A DNA stretch of 64,000 nucleotides from Acarospora socialis (taxonomy: Eukaryota > Ascomycota > Lecanoromycetes > Acarosporales > Acarosporaceae): assembly GCA_025617375.2 (NCBI GenBank), contig JAMYGW020000002.1, positions 372,001 to 436,000 on the forward strand, given 5' to 3'. Both the position numbers and the translations under genes were made by a program. The notes beneath the pieces are model-generated. The model saw only the letters and a list, made by a program, of their open reading frames with translations, had not been told where the DNA came from and searched no databases. Below, one piece after another: positions 9,774 to 21,996 of the stretch (position 1 is the stretch's first letter; every line of letters starts with the position of its first letter).

Positions 9774-12738
9774 ATGAAATATGGGGACACTCTTCCGCAG
9801 CGGTCAATCCCAGAGTGGGCTGCTTGTAGGTTCACAAACCTTTCATTCCTCGTTGGAGCCCCCCACTTACATGATAGCCAGACAATGTCGATTATAACGT
9901 GATCAAGCGCTTGATTAAGACCCGTACAACGGACGCCGAAGCCCAAGTTATCTCCATACCTGGGAGGGAGGATAAATCAGAGGCGTTGAAGGAATTGGAG
10001 GACGAGCTATATGTGGAACTGTTCGAGCAGCACCAGCGAATTGACTTGTTCGTGCAAAGCAAGTCCGGCGAGATTAAGAGAAGACTGAGTTCGCTTTTGG
10101 ACACTGGATTCGGTCTGAGCACCTCACTGACTCTTCACTGGCTTAGATCATCTTCACCAGCAGACTGTCCAGCTTAAGCGGCATAACCCTTGTAGTGAAC
10201 ATTCGCGGATCTCAATCCGGAGGCTTGAGAGATATTCGAAACTCGAAGAAGCAATACTGAGGTAGGTTGGGCTTGTTTTAGGCACTGCAAGACGGTTTGA
10301 GTAACAATGGTATTCAGAGCTGGCGAAGAAATTCAGTCCTTGTCACGTTTTGTCGGGGCACAACGGCTAGCATTTCAGAAGTTGATCAAGAAGTATAAGA
10401 GATGGACCGGGTCGCAAACGCTTGGCCAAAAAGTCGAGAGAGAGATACTCGGGCGTCCCTCAAGCTTTTCACATCAGACTTTCGAGCCTTTACTGGCAGC
10501 ATGGACCAACGCGTTGGCGTCTGTCAGGGCACCCTTCAACCCCGAAGGCACCTGGAAGGTAGCCGGTGAGAGCAAGGCGGGTGTTGCTGTGTTGACAACA
10601 CCTACCCCGGAGCGGAGTGGCAGCCCCAAAAGCCGAGGTACGGGACAAACACACAAAACGCCGGTCAAACTCTCCTCAGGTGCTGCTCAGCTTCAAGATG
10701 CCGTCGAAGTGGGAATCGGCCTCGAGTTTGACGCTGCTCTAGCGACAGTCCCTCTTGGCACGTCAGCCGGAACCGCAACCTACTGGGTCCATCCGGATAA
10801 CCTTGTTGAGCTACAGGTGTTGTTGCTCCAACATATGCGTTTAACACCTCGGAGTAAGTCTTCGAATTCTTCGGGGTGCCCGACAAGCTCTGGTCAATCA
10901 GGTGGGACCTTTGCCAGTAGCCATGAAGATACTCACTCCAGTCAGACCGAGGACGATGTCGGCCACATTGTTCTGGACGATATAGATGGTTTTACGAAGA
11001 GAGAAAGTGGAGTGGTTGTGAGTGAAAGGAGTCTGCAGAACGCGGCAGCAAGCATTCGATACTGTGCTAGTGGTGAAGCGATCGTTCTGGTCCGTGCGTC
11101 TACAGGATGTATGAGCCCGGGGATGAGCATGAGTCGACCCTTCCAAAAGGCAACGATTAAACGGAAGCACCTGGAAAATCTATTCGACCCTTACGTGTCG
11201 AGAACGTTCTCCCATGAGCCTATCGAAGAGGTCAATAACGGCGCTTCAACGCAGAAATGGTACTCTGCACAAGACCTGGGAAGTGTACAGGAATGGTTCG
11301 CTCAACATTCAGATGTACGGCCCTTAGTTGACATGCAATATCGTCGTACACGATTGATTGGAGTTGGAAACAATGCTGAGCATGGCTTCTGGGCTACTTT
11401 GGATAGAGGCATCACGATGAAATGTAGCAGGCAGCTTGGTAAATCCAGCAATATGTCTTCGCCAGAAATTTGTGGCAACGAGCGCACAGAAGCCGTCCGA
11501 TTTCCTTATGCTGTGCTCGAAATTAGGTGGGAAGAAGGTAAGGGAGGCAGCTTGGCACAAGCTTTGGATAGAAGTCACTTGGTGAGCTGCTCGTTACCGG
11601 AAATGTTACTTAGTAGACGAACATTGACTTTGTTTCCTAGGTTGAACGGGTTCGAGGTTTTTCTCTTGAAATACATGCTGTTGCAGTCCTGTATAAATCG
11701 ATCTTCACGCCTCCTCCGTTCTGGGTACGCAGCACTTCATTTTTTTTTGTTGTGAAAATTCGAACTGACAGAATCAAGTTTACAATGCTCGGCAAAGATC
11801 TCAGAAAAGTTCCAGCCGCAACGGTGCTGCCTCGACGGCGACAGTCCGTCAAACGTTCCTTTCCAGGCTCCGCAAGCACTGAACAAACATCAGCCTCCAC
11901 AAACTCAACGACGTACGGCCGATCAAGCAATGGCTTGTCCTCTCCAGTTGTGGATACTCCATCAACATCCGTGGCAGATACGCTGGAGTCCTCTCCGCTT
12001 AGGCCTCCCCCGAAGAAGGAGCGTAAACACAGAGGCCACCAACTACGAAGACAAGTAAACCATCTGTCTCAATTGCAGCATTCACGGTGTTGGAACGAGT
12101 ATGATGATGGCGATGAAGCTTCTGATCCTAAACCTTATACAATCCTTGTCGACCCACGCAGCTCAGGAGGCCTGCCTGGAGCGGCAGGGATATCAAGACT
12201 AGCTAGCTTCATCACCTCCAAGCTGCCCGTCTCGACCCAGAAAATCAAACAACAGCTACAACCCCCTCCGAATGCTACCCGCAACGCTCGCCGTCCTGTC
12301 AAATCCAACCTTCCCACCTCGAACCCAGAAACCTTACCCTCACCTGTCGATGACGACGACGCCTCCATCCAATCCGCACCTAGCATCCACACAACTTACT
12401 CCACCTTCCCTCACCTGGACGAATCCAACTCACAACCGGTACGAAACCGCGACCGCCTCCTTCTCCGCCTCTCGATCGCCTCCTTCGCCTTCTCCTTCAC
12501 CACGCTCTTCATCGCTGCCACTCTCGCATTCTCCGCCCACGGGAGAGCACACCTGCCCGCCGATCTCGGCATCCTCGTCGGCATCATCGCCGCTATGACG
12601 TCTGCCGTGACGGGTCTGGCACTTATGTGCTCGAGGGAGGTGTCTCTGGCCTGGTTGTGGGGCGGAATGATTTTATTGGTATTCGTCTCGGTTTGTGGGG
12701 GTTGTTGGCAGTTACTTGTGGTTGTGGCCAGCGTTTAG
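9774..12738 (+). CDS. SPX and VTC-like domain membrane protein
   Basis: Six exons inferred by frame: 9774-9825, 9882-10088, 10147-10261, 10318-11581, 11641-11724 and 11779-12738, giving 893 residues. The N-terminus MKYGDTLPQRSIPEW opens an SPX domain (about 1-165), with KRLIKTR and GAQRLAFQKLIKKYKRWTG supplying the inositol-pyrophosphate-binding lysines. Residues ~275-575 resemble the VTC tunnel domain (TYWVHPDNLVELQ, YRRTRLIGVG, LDRGITMK, FPYAVLEIRWE, PPPFW). Three C-terminal helices after residue ~798 match the VTC membrane anchor. Vacuolar VTC complexes make polyphosphate. Here the paired RxR expected after the first tunnel strand is not visible, and the usual VPKFSKFIHG segment reads RVRGFSLEIHA, so it may be a non-catalytic subunit or divergent paralogue. 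A 200-residue disordered linker precedes the membrane part. Confidence 0.75.
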
Positions 12739-13697
12739 GGAACGGGTATGGAGAGTTTCAAAGTGGAAGGGGCGTCAGTGGTGTATGCGGGCATTGGGGT
12801 TAGGTCTTGGTTTGGCTACCTAGAGGTCCCAAGAATTATGGCTATATAAGGTAGTATATTTCAGGGACTGTGCGGCTGATATCTTCGTTAACCGGTTCCT
12901 TTCCGCAGTAAATGCTGTAGTACATATCACACTGCCCATGTAAGAACAACATGGGCGATTTGAGCATGCTTGTACAGCATGAAACGATTAGGGTTTTAAT
13001 ATGATGTACTTACCTTAGGTAAGGGTATGCAACCATCATAGCTTACTAATTCGGAGCCGGCGAACTCGTGTTATGACGTGGGGTTGTTGCATGCTTGACA
13101 GGCCCTGAACAAAGTACAGTACCTTCGTACCGCAAGCGGACATGGCTGGTCGACATCAACAACACTACACAGATTATTGTGCTTCTATTATTTAGTGAGT
13201 AGTCTGCAGGATCAGAGGAGGATTCTATGATACTTCATCAACATCTAGAGGAGGTATCCCATCGTCCCAGAATTTATGTGGTCAACAATGGCCCACTATC
13301 CCTGTATGTTCCCGATTTCGCTTAGCGTCCTTCGCGTACACTGAGACGAACTATTCTTATGTTACGGCGGGCAGTAGAGGACAAATCTGGCAAAGCAGAC
13401 TCTTTCCATCGTCATCAAAATCACTCCCACTGCCTCACGCGACAGACCTTTCGAGCCTGCGCCTGCCGCTCACACCACATATCCCATCGTTACCTGTTTC
13501 TCAAAGAGGCATTCCTTCCAGTGTACTCGTTTCACTCGCAAATAAATCATTCTCTTTACCTCAGTCTTCCTACAGGCCCCACTAAGCAATCGGAGGAGAC
13601 AGTACCTGCACTTTGGCGCGCACTTGTGCTGTGTATGATATAAGTGGGAGGAATTCTGAGGGAGGAATTCTGAAGCCTGTCTGTAGTGCAGTTTAAC
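12739..13697. promoter_or_regulatory. Intergenic upstream of PP2C
   Basis: 959 bp between the SPX/VTC stop and the PP2C start codon, both genes on the plus strand. It contains a near-perfect palindrome cttaccttaggtaag (13010-13024) related to motifs at 9176-9242, and a tandem pair of gggaggaattctga units near 13647-13674. I see no convincing gene. Confidence 0.45.
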
Positions 13698-15542
13698 ATG
13701 GGTCAGACGCTCTCGGAACCCGTGACAGAGAAGGTATGTAGTCCCCGCCATATTGAGCCGAGAAAGTGCGCTTGCGACGTAGGCCCACGGCCAGGCATTG
13801 GTCATGGTCCACACACAGACATGAATGATAGGGTGCTGTCTGGTGCTTGTCTGATGCTTTCTCAAGAGTTCGAACTTGAACAGTTCGCTGACTCCTTATC
13901 TTGTAGACTTCGGACAAAGGTCAGGATGACCGCGTCATGTTCGGGGTCTCTGCTATGCAGGGGTGGCGTATCACCATGGAGGATGCACATGCCGCAGTGC
14001 TAGACCTCCAGGCGACAGACGACGGGAAAGAGCACAAAGCTGCGTCCGTAGATGACCGGCTCAGTTTCTTCGGTGTGTATGACGGTCATGGGGGAGATAA
14101 GGTAGCTTTATACGCGGGAGATAATATACACAAGATTATTGCAAAACAAGAGGCGTTCAAGAAGGAAAATATCGAGCAAGCGCTGAGAGATGGGTTCTTG
14201 GCGGCTGACCGTGCAATTTTGAATGGTACGGGATGGCTGTGCCTTCAGATGGCGACTGCGAATCTAATGAATTTCTTAGACCCAAAGTATGAGGATGAAG
14301 TGTCCGGCTGTACTGCTTCGGTCGCCGTCATCTCCAAGACGAAGATATACGTGGTGAGCAAGACCTGCGGCAACGCAACACAACCTGCTTACTGACCTGA
14401 TGAAGGCCAATGCTGGGGATTCACGCTCTGTGCTTGGCGTCAAGGGTAGAGCGAAACCTCTGTCCTTTGACCACAAACCGCAAAATGAGGGTGTGTGACT
14501 ATCCTCTGGTCCCCTTGTCTTGTTGATGCTGATTCTACCACAGGTGAAAAGGCCAGAATATGCGCCGCAGGGGGCTTTGTCGATTTCGGCCGAGTCAACG
14601 GCAATCTTGCTCTCTCTCGAGCCATTGGCGACTTTGAGTTCAAGAAAAGCGCCGACCTCTCCCCAGAACAGCAAATCGTCACAGCGTTTCCTGATGTAAT
14701 CACGCATGAGATTACCGATGATGACGAGTTTCTCGTCATTGCATGCGATGGTAAGTATCTCAAGACGCCTAAACCACTCTGTACTCTGAGATCGTAAGCT
14801 GAGCTATCGATAGGCATCTGGGACTGCCAATCTTCACAAGCTGTAATCGAGTTCGTAAGACGTGGCATTGCCGCAAAGCAAGAGCTACATGCGATCTGTG
14901 AGAACATGATGGACAACTGCTTGGCTTCGAACAGCGAGACCGGGGGCGTTGGATGCGACAACATGACTATGATAATTGTGGCTCTGCTGCAAGGGAAGAC
15001 AAAGGACGATTGGTACAAGATGATCGCGAGCAGGGTGGCGGATGGCGATGGCCCATGCGCTCCGCCAGAGTATGGCAAGTCTAGCTCTGCATCCAGAGCT
15101 TAGCAAATCCAGCTGATACTCTCTTGTTCTAGCTGAGTTCCGAGGTCCCGGTGCTCGTCAGTCGTATGATGAGAGCGGAGATGACTACGACCTTGACCTC
15201 GATCAGCGAACCAGAGGCTTGGGCAATCGGGCGGGCAAAATCATCCTGCTCGGAGATGGTACTGAAATGCTTACCGATTCCGATGACACCGAGATGTTCG
15301 ATCACAGCGAGGAGGACAAAGACCTCGACAGCCAAGTGAACAGGAATCATGTTAACGCAAACGATGACAAGAGAGACGCAAGAAGTGAGCGCGAAGGAAC
15401 ACCAACTCCTGGGTCTGTTGAGACTTCCTCGACTTCGGATTCCCCTGACATGGAAAAGACCAAGTCCCCACAATCCTATTTGAACCATACATCCCAAACC
15501 GCATTGCCCACGAAGTTAGAGAATCCGCCCAAAGATAAATAA
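13698..15542 (+). CDS. PTC2: Ptc2/Ptc3-type PP2C protein phosphatase
   Basis: Seven exons: 13698-13733, 13907-14225, 14280-14353, 14406-14490, 14544-14750, 14814-15074 and 15133-15542, in frame throughout, 463 residues. The PP2C motifs appear in order: [22 protein letters not shown] (metal-binding Asp and Gly), [42 protein letters not shown] and [10 protein letters not shown]. The N-terminus [12 protein letters not shown] begins with Met-Gly, as in Ptc2/3 enzymes that can be myristoylated. The C-terminal ~130 residues are acidic and Ser/Thr-rich. Family members dephosphorylate MAP kinases (Hog1) and checkpoint kinases. The last intron (15075-15132) uses a GC donor (gcaagt), a known minor class. 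The first intron is long at 173 bp. Confidence 0.9.
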
Positions 15543-16496
15543 GAGTATCCTTCGGAGGTGTGGATCACCTGCATGCATGAATTCGGCAATGTTTCACGAG
15601 ACACGACTGGAGATGGGGGGGCTTGCGGACGGCGAACCCACACCTACCCATGTTTACGACCTTCAGTTATCAAAGCGGACATTGCTTCGATCAGAGAGCC
15701 GGCCGCTGTGCTTCCATGGCAATACTTTCTTTACCAGTTGGGCACCAGGGGGATGTTATTTGCCGTTATCATGAGCTGAAGGAATCGTGAGACACGGTGC
15801 GTATTGGTGGCAGCACATCAAGCGGAGTGGTCCATCCTGGGGCATCATTATGAAGCGATAGCAATAAGCTATCCAATTCCACATGACACTCTTCTCCGGA
15901 CAGCATTACTATCCTCCTAACTCCTACGTTCTGAGCGACTGTTTAGTATGCATGGCCATAGCCGCACTATCCCAATAGATCCATAAGGTATATGAGTCGA
16001 CTGGACGCCATTAGCTTCCCTGACGCTGCTTAAATAATGGTTCCTAGTTATACCAGTGTTCTCTTTGCCTTGCCTGACAGTATCAATATGGATGTATAGT
16101 CTGGTCTATTTACTGTGCTGCTCATTCACGGATGACGACAATCGGTGAGAACAAGGAACGAAGCAACCGAGTCAAGCGAAACTCCATTTCAGTCACAAGC
16201 TTGCACCAAATCACCCCACAATACCTTACCTACACAACTCTTTTCAACCCAACAGATTTGGTTATTGATCAATCCTTAAGAAGAATACTTCAAACTTCCC
16301 AGTACCTACTTTGCACCCCATTTGGCCCTTCTAATCCATGCAATCATAAGTCAACCTCATTAAGAGCCGACTGGTAGAGGACCCTGTACCCAGCCTAAGC
16401 AGGTTTTGGCAAGGTCACCGAGTCCCTACTTAGGTCTTCATTCGACATCCTATGCTTCCCAATTGAAAACCCGGGTCCTGTACTCCATTAGTCGCT
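15543..16496. other. Intergenic upstream of PCT1
   Basis: 954 bp between the PP2C stop and the cytidylyltransferase start codon. It must hold the PCT1 promoter. Short frames exist but none is protein-like. I see nothing else I can name. Confidence 0.5.
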
Positions 16497-18123
16497 ATGT
16501 CGTCTCCCTCATCTGCCGGCTCGACCAAACGCAAGCGCACCACCACCCTACCCACGACGATCAAGAACTCGTCCACCGCTGACCTACTTCAACCATCATC
16601 GCGCGACGCGTCGGGGGAAGACGCCGAGGATTCTGCTGTCCCTGTCCCGACATCCAGTCACAAGCACAGGAAATCCACCGTCCAGACGGATTCAACCAAC
16701 CCACCGCAAAAACGGCCACGGACGCGTTCCAGTGCCAATGCCGAAGCTGTCTCCAACAATGGCAACACGACGCCCACGATTGCGAGTGCGGACCCCGGTG
16801 AGCCATCAGACACCACCGAGCAGAGCGAGAATATCGAGAAACGATCAAGGCGTAAGGGCAGGAGCTCGTCGGGCAAGGGGCAGGAAGATGGACCGGATCA
16901 GACTACCAAGGCAATGGCGCCGCCTACGAAGGCGGGCCTTCAAGATCCGGTTGGGTACCATACCAATCCACCGCCGCAGGGCCGACCAGTAAGAGTATAC
17001 GCAGACGGAGTCTTTGACTTGTTTCATCTAGGGTAGGTCCTTACTCAATCTACAGAAGCGAGTTCAGAACTTACATGTTGAGCAGGCATATGCGGCAACT
17101 CGAACAAGCAAAGAATGCCTTCCCGGACACGTACCTGCTCGTGGGCGTTACAGGTGATGCCGAGACGCACAAGCGCAAAGGGCTTACCGTTCTCTCGGGT
17201 GCCGAGCGTGCTGAAACGGTGCGGCATTGCAAGTGGGTTGATGAAGTCATTCCTGACTGTCCTTGGATCGTTACCCCCGAGTTTCTGGAAGAGCACAAGA
17301 TCGACTATGTTGCGCACGATGATCTTCCCTATGGTGCCGATGAGGGCGATGACATCTACAAGCCAATTAAAGAGCAAGGGAAGTTCTTGGTGACGCAAAG
17401 GACCGAAGGTGTGAGCACTACAGGCATTATAACAAAGTACGTCATCTAAACCATTTCACTGGGTTAAGATGAGCGAATGTTAGTTCTGATACCTGCAGGA
17501 TCGTTCGCGACTATGAGAAATACATTGCCCGCCAGTTCAAGCGCGGTACTTCTCGTCAAGAACTGAACGTCTCCTGGCTCAAGAAGAACGAGCTTGATCT
17601 CAAACGCCACGTTACAGAGCTGCGCGATAGCATCCGCAACAACTGGACCACGACCGGGCAGGAACTCAGCAAAGAGCTTCGACAGTTCTGGCAAAGTAGT
17701 AGGCCAGTCAGTCCGGCAAGAGGAATGAGTAGAGGCGAGGGTGGGCTTGACGCTGCTCCGGGTGCCAAAGGGAACGGAGGCTCGTCGGCTGCTCTGGCCC
17801 ATCTAAGTCACTTGGAGATTCCTAGACCCGACAGTCCAGGTGGAGGTGCGAGTTCCGATTTCGCTACCGGCTATAGTCTTGGCTTGATAGGTGGTGTGAG
17901 ATCATGGGTATGTTATATTCATAAATGTGAGAAATGTAAGCTGTTGCTAATGTAAGACTAGATGACGCGGAGTCGTGGTTCTCTGCGTGACGGACAGCCC
18001 GGCAGCCCTGACAGTGACGAAGACAGCTCCGATGAAAGAAGTCCGAAGGAGGAAAAGACTCCTGTTCGAGGCAGACAGGGAAACCATGCGTCTTCCGAGG
18101 AGCAGGTAGAAGCTGGACAGTGA
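16497..18123 (+). CDS. PCT1: Choline-phosphate cytidylyltransferase
   Basis: Four exons: 16497-17032, 17086-17436, 17499-17907 and 17962-18123, 485 residues. A basic, disordered N-terminus (nuclear-type KRKR) precedes the catalytic nucleotidyltransferase fold at about 164-315. That fold has [15 protein letters not shown] (the HxGH-type signature, split by intron 1), [36 protein letters not shown] and [21 protein letters not shown] (the RTEGxST signature). An amphipathic region follows, likely the membrane sensor, then a Ser/Pro-rich tail. The enzyme makes CDP-choline from CTP and phosphocholine, the rate-limiting step of the Kennedy pathway, at the nuclear or ER membrane. All key motifs are intact. 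Confidence 0.95.
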
Positions 18124-18993
18124 GGAGCGGTACCCATTCCGCAGCTCCACTTGGCCAGTAAATTTATCCGATCATGCTCTCGTCGGAGGATTCTAAGATA
18201 CACCCGTCGGAAGCCACCCTAAGAGAGTCATTTTTCTTCCTCGATTGTCCATAGTTAAAAGCACCTCCTTCCCAGCGTCTCGCGATCTTCAGGCACTTTC
18301 ATCCGGCCTCTCGTTCCCTCCCAGTTACCACAACGAAAATCGGTCATGGATCGGCTCTTGGCTAAGCAGCCGGGAGAAGTATGGACGTGTCTTATTTCGC
18401 CCTTTTATCCTTCCTGAAGAACCTAAATAATTCTCCTTCATAATCATACTAGCGCTGTTCTCTCCTCTTCTTGTCTGAACGCATTACAGACTCCTTATCC
18501 AGCTTAGTGTACCTATGTCCTACCTCGAGCGTCGTTTCCATTCCATAGTGCCCCACATTCATTCTATTATGCATTGCAGTGTACCGTACTGTACGTATAT
18601 AAGCTTACTCTCTGTCCACAACTGAGTAACTTGGTTGAGACCTGATCTGATGTCCGTCGCTCCCACACCCTCCGTTAGCTACTTGGCACGGCAGACATTT
18701 TTCGACCATGTCTCATCCTCCGCATAGATAGATAGATCATCTTGTTCCTTAGTCAGCGTAGCCATAGTGCGTAGGCGTCACCAAGCAAGCATTGAAACGG
18801 CTACTGAACAAAGGCGCCTCGTACTCACATCGTAGCCCCACTCGTTCCAGGCACTCGCAACCTCCAAACGTTCCGAACGTGATCTGGAAGCCTCGAGAAC
18901 AAGGCCAGGACTCCTCTCCAATCCACCGTGAAGGATAGCTATTGCTCTTTGCGCTCGTCCACTTCTACCAGAACAACCTCCCTATCCTCTACA
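18124..18993. other. Intergenic between convergent genes
   Basis: 870 bp between the stop codons of PCT1 and the uncharacterised minus-strand gene. It includes a short (gata)3 run near 18726-18738. I see no convincing gene. Confidence 0.5.
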
Positions 18994-19938
18994 TCACTCT
19001 CCACTCGTACTCGTCCGAAGACTCGACTCCCCACCACTACTCCAAACGTCCCTACTCTCCCTCTCCACCTTCCTCATCGCATCCGCCACGCCCTCCAACC
19101 TCTCGACCACATCCCCAACGCTGGCACTGACCCTCGCGAAATACCGATCGTTCGCCTCCCGCCTCTTCCGCGCCAGCAGGATATCGCCCGCCGTCTCTTC
19201 GGCCAACTTACTCCCTCTGCGAGGCCTGCCCTTTGGCTGATTTCCATTCCCACTCCCATTGCCATTCCCCTCGCCACTCCCAGTAGTACCACTCCCGTCC
19301 TTGCCCTTTCCGCCCGCCCCACTCCCCTTCACGCCGCCCTCCGCACCTCCCTGCGGCGCGTCCCGACCCGGCCCCTCGGCAGGACCGTGCGTATCCGTAC
19401 GCGCTTCTTCAACGACCTCGTCGTCTGCCTCCCCCTCCCCCTCCCCGTCTGCCTCCCCGTCTCCGGATCCTCTTGCCCACGCCTGCGCCAGCGCGATCTG
19501 CGCCCCGCGCAACTGCGCCAGCGCCGCCGCGTGCTGCGGGCCGAAGACGTGCAGGTTGCGGGCGGAGGCGGCGGTCAGCTCGACTTCGGCGAGGGTGTGC
19601 TGCATCGAGAGCCAAAGGGCGTCGGCGTCGGTGTCGGTGTCTGGAGGGGGGTGTTTGTTTTGCGGGCTAGAGGGTTGGGGGCGATGGGAAGGGGGCTTTG
19701 TGGGGGCGGTGGTTGTCGGGTTAGGGTTTGGGTTGGCGGCAGCGGTGGTGGTTGTTTGGTGGAGGGACGGGAGGGGTAGGGAGAGGGTCGAGGCGTTGGG
19801 GGAGCGGGAGCGGGTGAGGGAGAGGGAGGGGGGCGCTTGGAAGAGGGTTGGTGGGGGGAGGCGCTGGCGGGGGGGTTTGAGTTCGGAGGTTGGAGTGTGG
19901 GAATGGGCGGTCTTGCTGGTTGGAGACGGGGTTGCCAT
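18994..19938 (-). CDS. Uncharacterised conserved fungal protein
   Basis: A 314-residue intronless frame from the ATG ending at 19938. The N-terminal third is Pro/Ser/Thr-rich and the middle is Gly/Glu-rich, both probably disordered. Two segments look conserved and folded: ALWLSMQHTLAEVELTA with HVFGPQHAAALAQLRGAQIALAQAWAR, and near the C-terminus ILLARKRREANDRYFARV with VGDVVERLEGVADAMRKVE, which has heptad spacing and may form a coiled coil. I recall this pairing in small ascomycete proteins annotated only as a domain of unknown function (possibly DUF5315), but I cannot check it. GC content is very high. Its start codon lies 120 bp from the retroelement nest, which interrupts the promoter it once shared with bL17m. 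Confidence 0.65.
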   Translation of the reverse strand: MATPSPTSKTAHSHTPTSELKPPRQRLPPPTLFQAPPSLSLTRSRSPNASTLSLPLPSLHQTTTTAAANPNPNPTTTAPTKPPSHRPQPSSPQNKHPPPDTDTDADALWLSMQHTLAEVELTAASARNLHVFGPQHAAALAQLRGAQIALAQAWARGSGDGEADGEGEGEADDEVVEEARTDTHGPAEGPGRDAPQGGAEGGVKGSGAGGKGKDGSGTTGSGEGNGNGSGNGNQPKGRPRRGSKLAEETAGDILLARKRREANDRYFARVSASVGDVVERLEGVADAMRKVERESRDVWSSGGESSLRTSTSGE

Positions 19939-20054
19939 GATGTGACCGTCAGCGGAGATTCGAGAAATTTCAGATCCACCGAATTGGTTGTAGGCACTTC
20001 GGCATGACGGGCATGGTAGATTGTTGTGTTCGATCTCGAGCTCGGGAAAATTCC

Positions 20055-20058
20055 CAGT
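20055..20058. repeat. Target duplication CAGT, left copy (element A)
   Basis: CAGT directly precedes the left 111-bp LTR and recurs directly after the right LTR at 46493-46496. It is a 4-bp target site duplication marking one insertion event for the whole 26.4-kb block. Confidence 0.7.
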
Positions 20059-20169
20059 TGTAGGAAGTAGGCCTTACTATAGGTCACGGGACAGTCATGG
20101 GGTCTCTTAGTGTCTTAGTATATAGTTTTTCTCACATAGTAATTGAACACTTCAGCTTGAAATACTACA
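20059..20169 (+). repeat. Element A left (5') LTR
   Basis: 111 bp from tgtaggaagtag to aatactaca. It matches 46382-46492 with about 94% identity. It is followed by tgatagcatcaac (20171-20183), the same 13-mer that follows the left LTR of element E, so it is the probable primer-binding site. Confidence 0.9.
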
Positions 20170-21239
20170 CTGATAGCATCAACATTTATCAATTAACATT
20201 TAAAAATGATCAAATTCATCAAATTATCAGTCACTTTAGAGTATTCAAGTCTCACAGTTCTTTAAAAATGTCTCATTCAAGTGTTTCTCTCAAACATTTC
20301 AATTATGTTGCTGAAATTGCATTTACAGACAGAATAGAAAAAGAATCTTTGACTGATATCAATGACAATGTTCATATGAACAAGACTGTTGCTGAAAATG
20401 ATATTAATAATCATCTTCAAGTTCAAAAAATAAAATTATCATCAGAATAAAATGATGTTTCTAATGATGAAACTTCACAACAATCAATTTCAGATAATGC
20501 AATTCAGATTGTACAATTCTTTTTAAAGATATCTGATTGCATCTATACTTCAGTTATGTTGATATCAGTGATAAAAACTTTATCAATCTTGCAATCACAA
20601 CTGATTTATGATGAAGTTCAAGACAGATGTTCATCTATGTTTGATGAAAAAAAATAAAATCATGTTGTTATACAAAACTGAATGCAACAACACATCAATT
20701 ATCATAAATTCAATTCTCAGATTTTATCAAAGCTTCATATTTTAAACAACTTTCAATATCTGAATGAAACAGCAACTTTATGATTTGAGTCATTGAGACA
20801 GTGCTTTGAGAAATTAAACAATAATTTTGATGAATTTGTACAACTGTTCTACTCTCAATAAAACAAGCTTAACTGACAGAATACTGCTCTATAAAGACTT
20901 TATGACTTGAAACAGTCTGAAATGAAGTCTAAAATCAATGATTATAATGCTGTCTTTTAAATGATTTATCTAATCATTTCTAATGAGATCACTTTTTATG
21001 CTGTTGTATGATAGTATATTAATGATCTCAAACTTCACACTTAAATGAACTTGAAGCAAAGTTCTGTCTTGTCAACAAAGTCTTTAAAATTAAATGAAAT
21101 TATGACTTAAACTGTATAATTTGAGACTATTAACAACAACTTTAAACACAACTCTATGTTTTACTGAAGTCATTCATCTCAGTCTGAATTCAGTACTGAG
21201 ACTATGAAAACTACAACAACAATGAAGTTGCACAGCATG
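20170..21239 (+). mobile_element. Element A, gag-region remnant
   Basis: AT-rich sequence between the 5' LTR of A and the insertion point of E. An open stretch at 20268-20450 starts MSHSSVSLKHFNYVAEIAF and has gag-like polar composition. The rest is broken. The segment continues, after E, at 41012. Confidence 0.65.
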
Positions 21240-21424
21240 TGTTATGAATTTGTCATAGAGCTCAGTAAGATTGAGACTCTGCAATAAGATGAGACTCTGT
21301 GAAAGTACTCATCACTAGACTTCATTAGATGCAATAGAATAAAACATCACTTTCTAGATAGTTTTCTCAAAAATCAACACATTATCATAGATTTAAAAAT
21401 CAATCATATAATTTGATTCTAACA
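21240..21424 (+). repeat. Element E left LTR
   Basis: 185 bp, tgttatgaattt to gattctaaca, preceded by the GCATG target duplication. The probable primer-binding site tgatagcatcaac follows at 21427-21439. Confidence 0.88.
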
Positions 21425-21996
21425 ATTGATAGCATCAACTGTGTTAAGCAATCAGTTTAAATCATCATATCTAGACATCAGTGAACTTAAAAATGTTATA
21501 TTAAAAAATGTTCTCTGTGATAGTTCATGAAATCAAATGAAAAATGAAACATTTACTACATCAAATCAATCTGTTTTCAATATTAAAATCAAATCACTAC
21601 AATGACTAAATTTTCAGAAAACAAGACAGCAACTGCACATTCTGATGAAACAAGTTCTGAATTTTGTTGTTGTTTTATACAAGACTTCATAAATGCTCTT
21701 GTCAGTCAAATGAAGAATATTCATCTTTTGAAAGATAAAAAGCATCAAAACAATTTCATTTTAATGAATATCAATGAGATGTACAACATCATTGAAAAGT
21801 TAAACATCAATTTGAACATCAAATTAAATCTTTTTCTTCAACAACAAATCTTTTACTCATGATCTCATCATTTTGTCAGTTCATCAATCTCATTAAAGAT
21901 TATAGTTAGACAATCTTTGACAGAGCAGTTAGTGAAGAAAGAACTACAGAATAATAATGACTATAAATTAGAAAATTTGAGCAAGAATCATGTTGA

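Noticed and set aside
13359-13643. Possible small gene upstream of PP2C
   Set aside because: No splice-supported extension and no family resemblance; the composition looks random, so I treat it as intergenic.
18928-19945. Overlapping long plus-strand open frames
   Set aside because: Shadows of the GC-rich minus-strand gene at 18994-19938, with low-complexity composition and no folded-looking segments.
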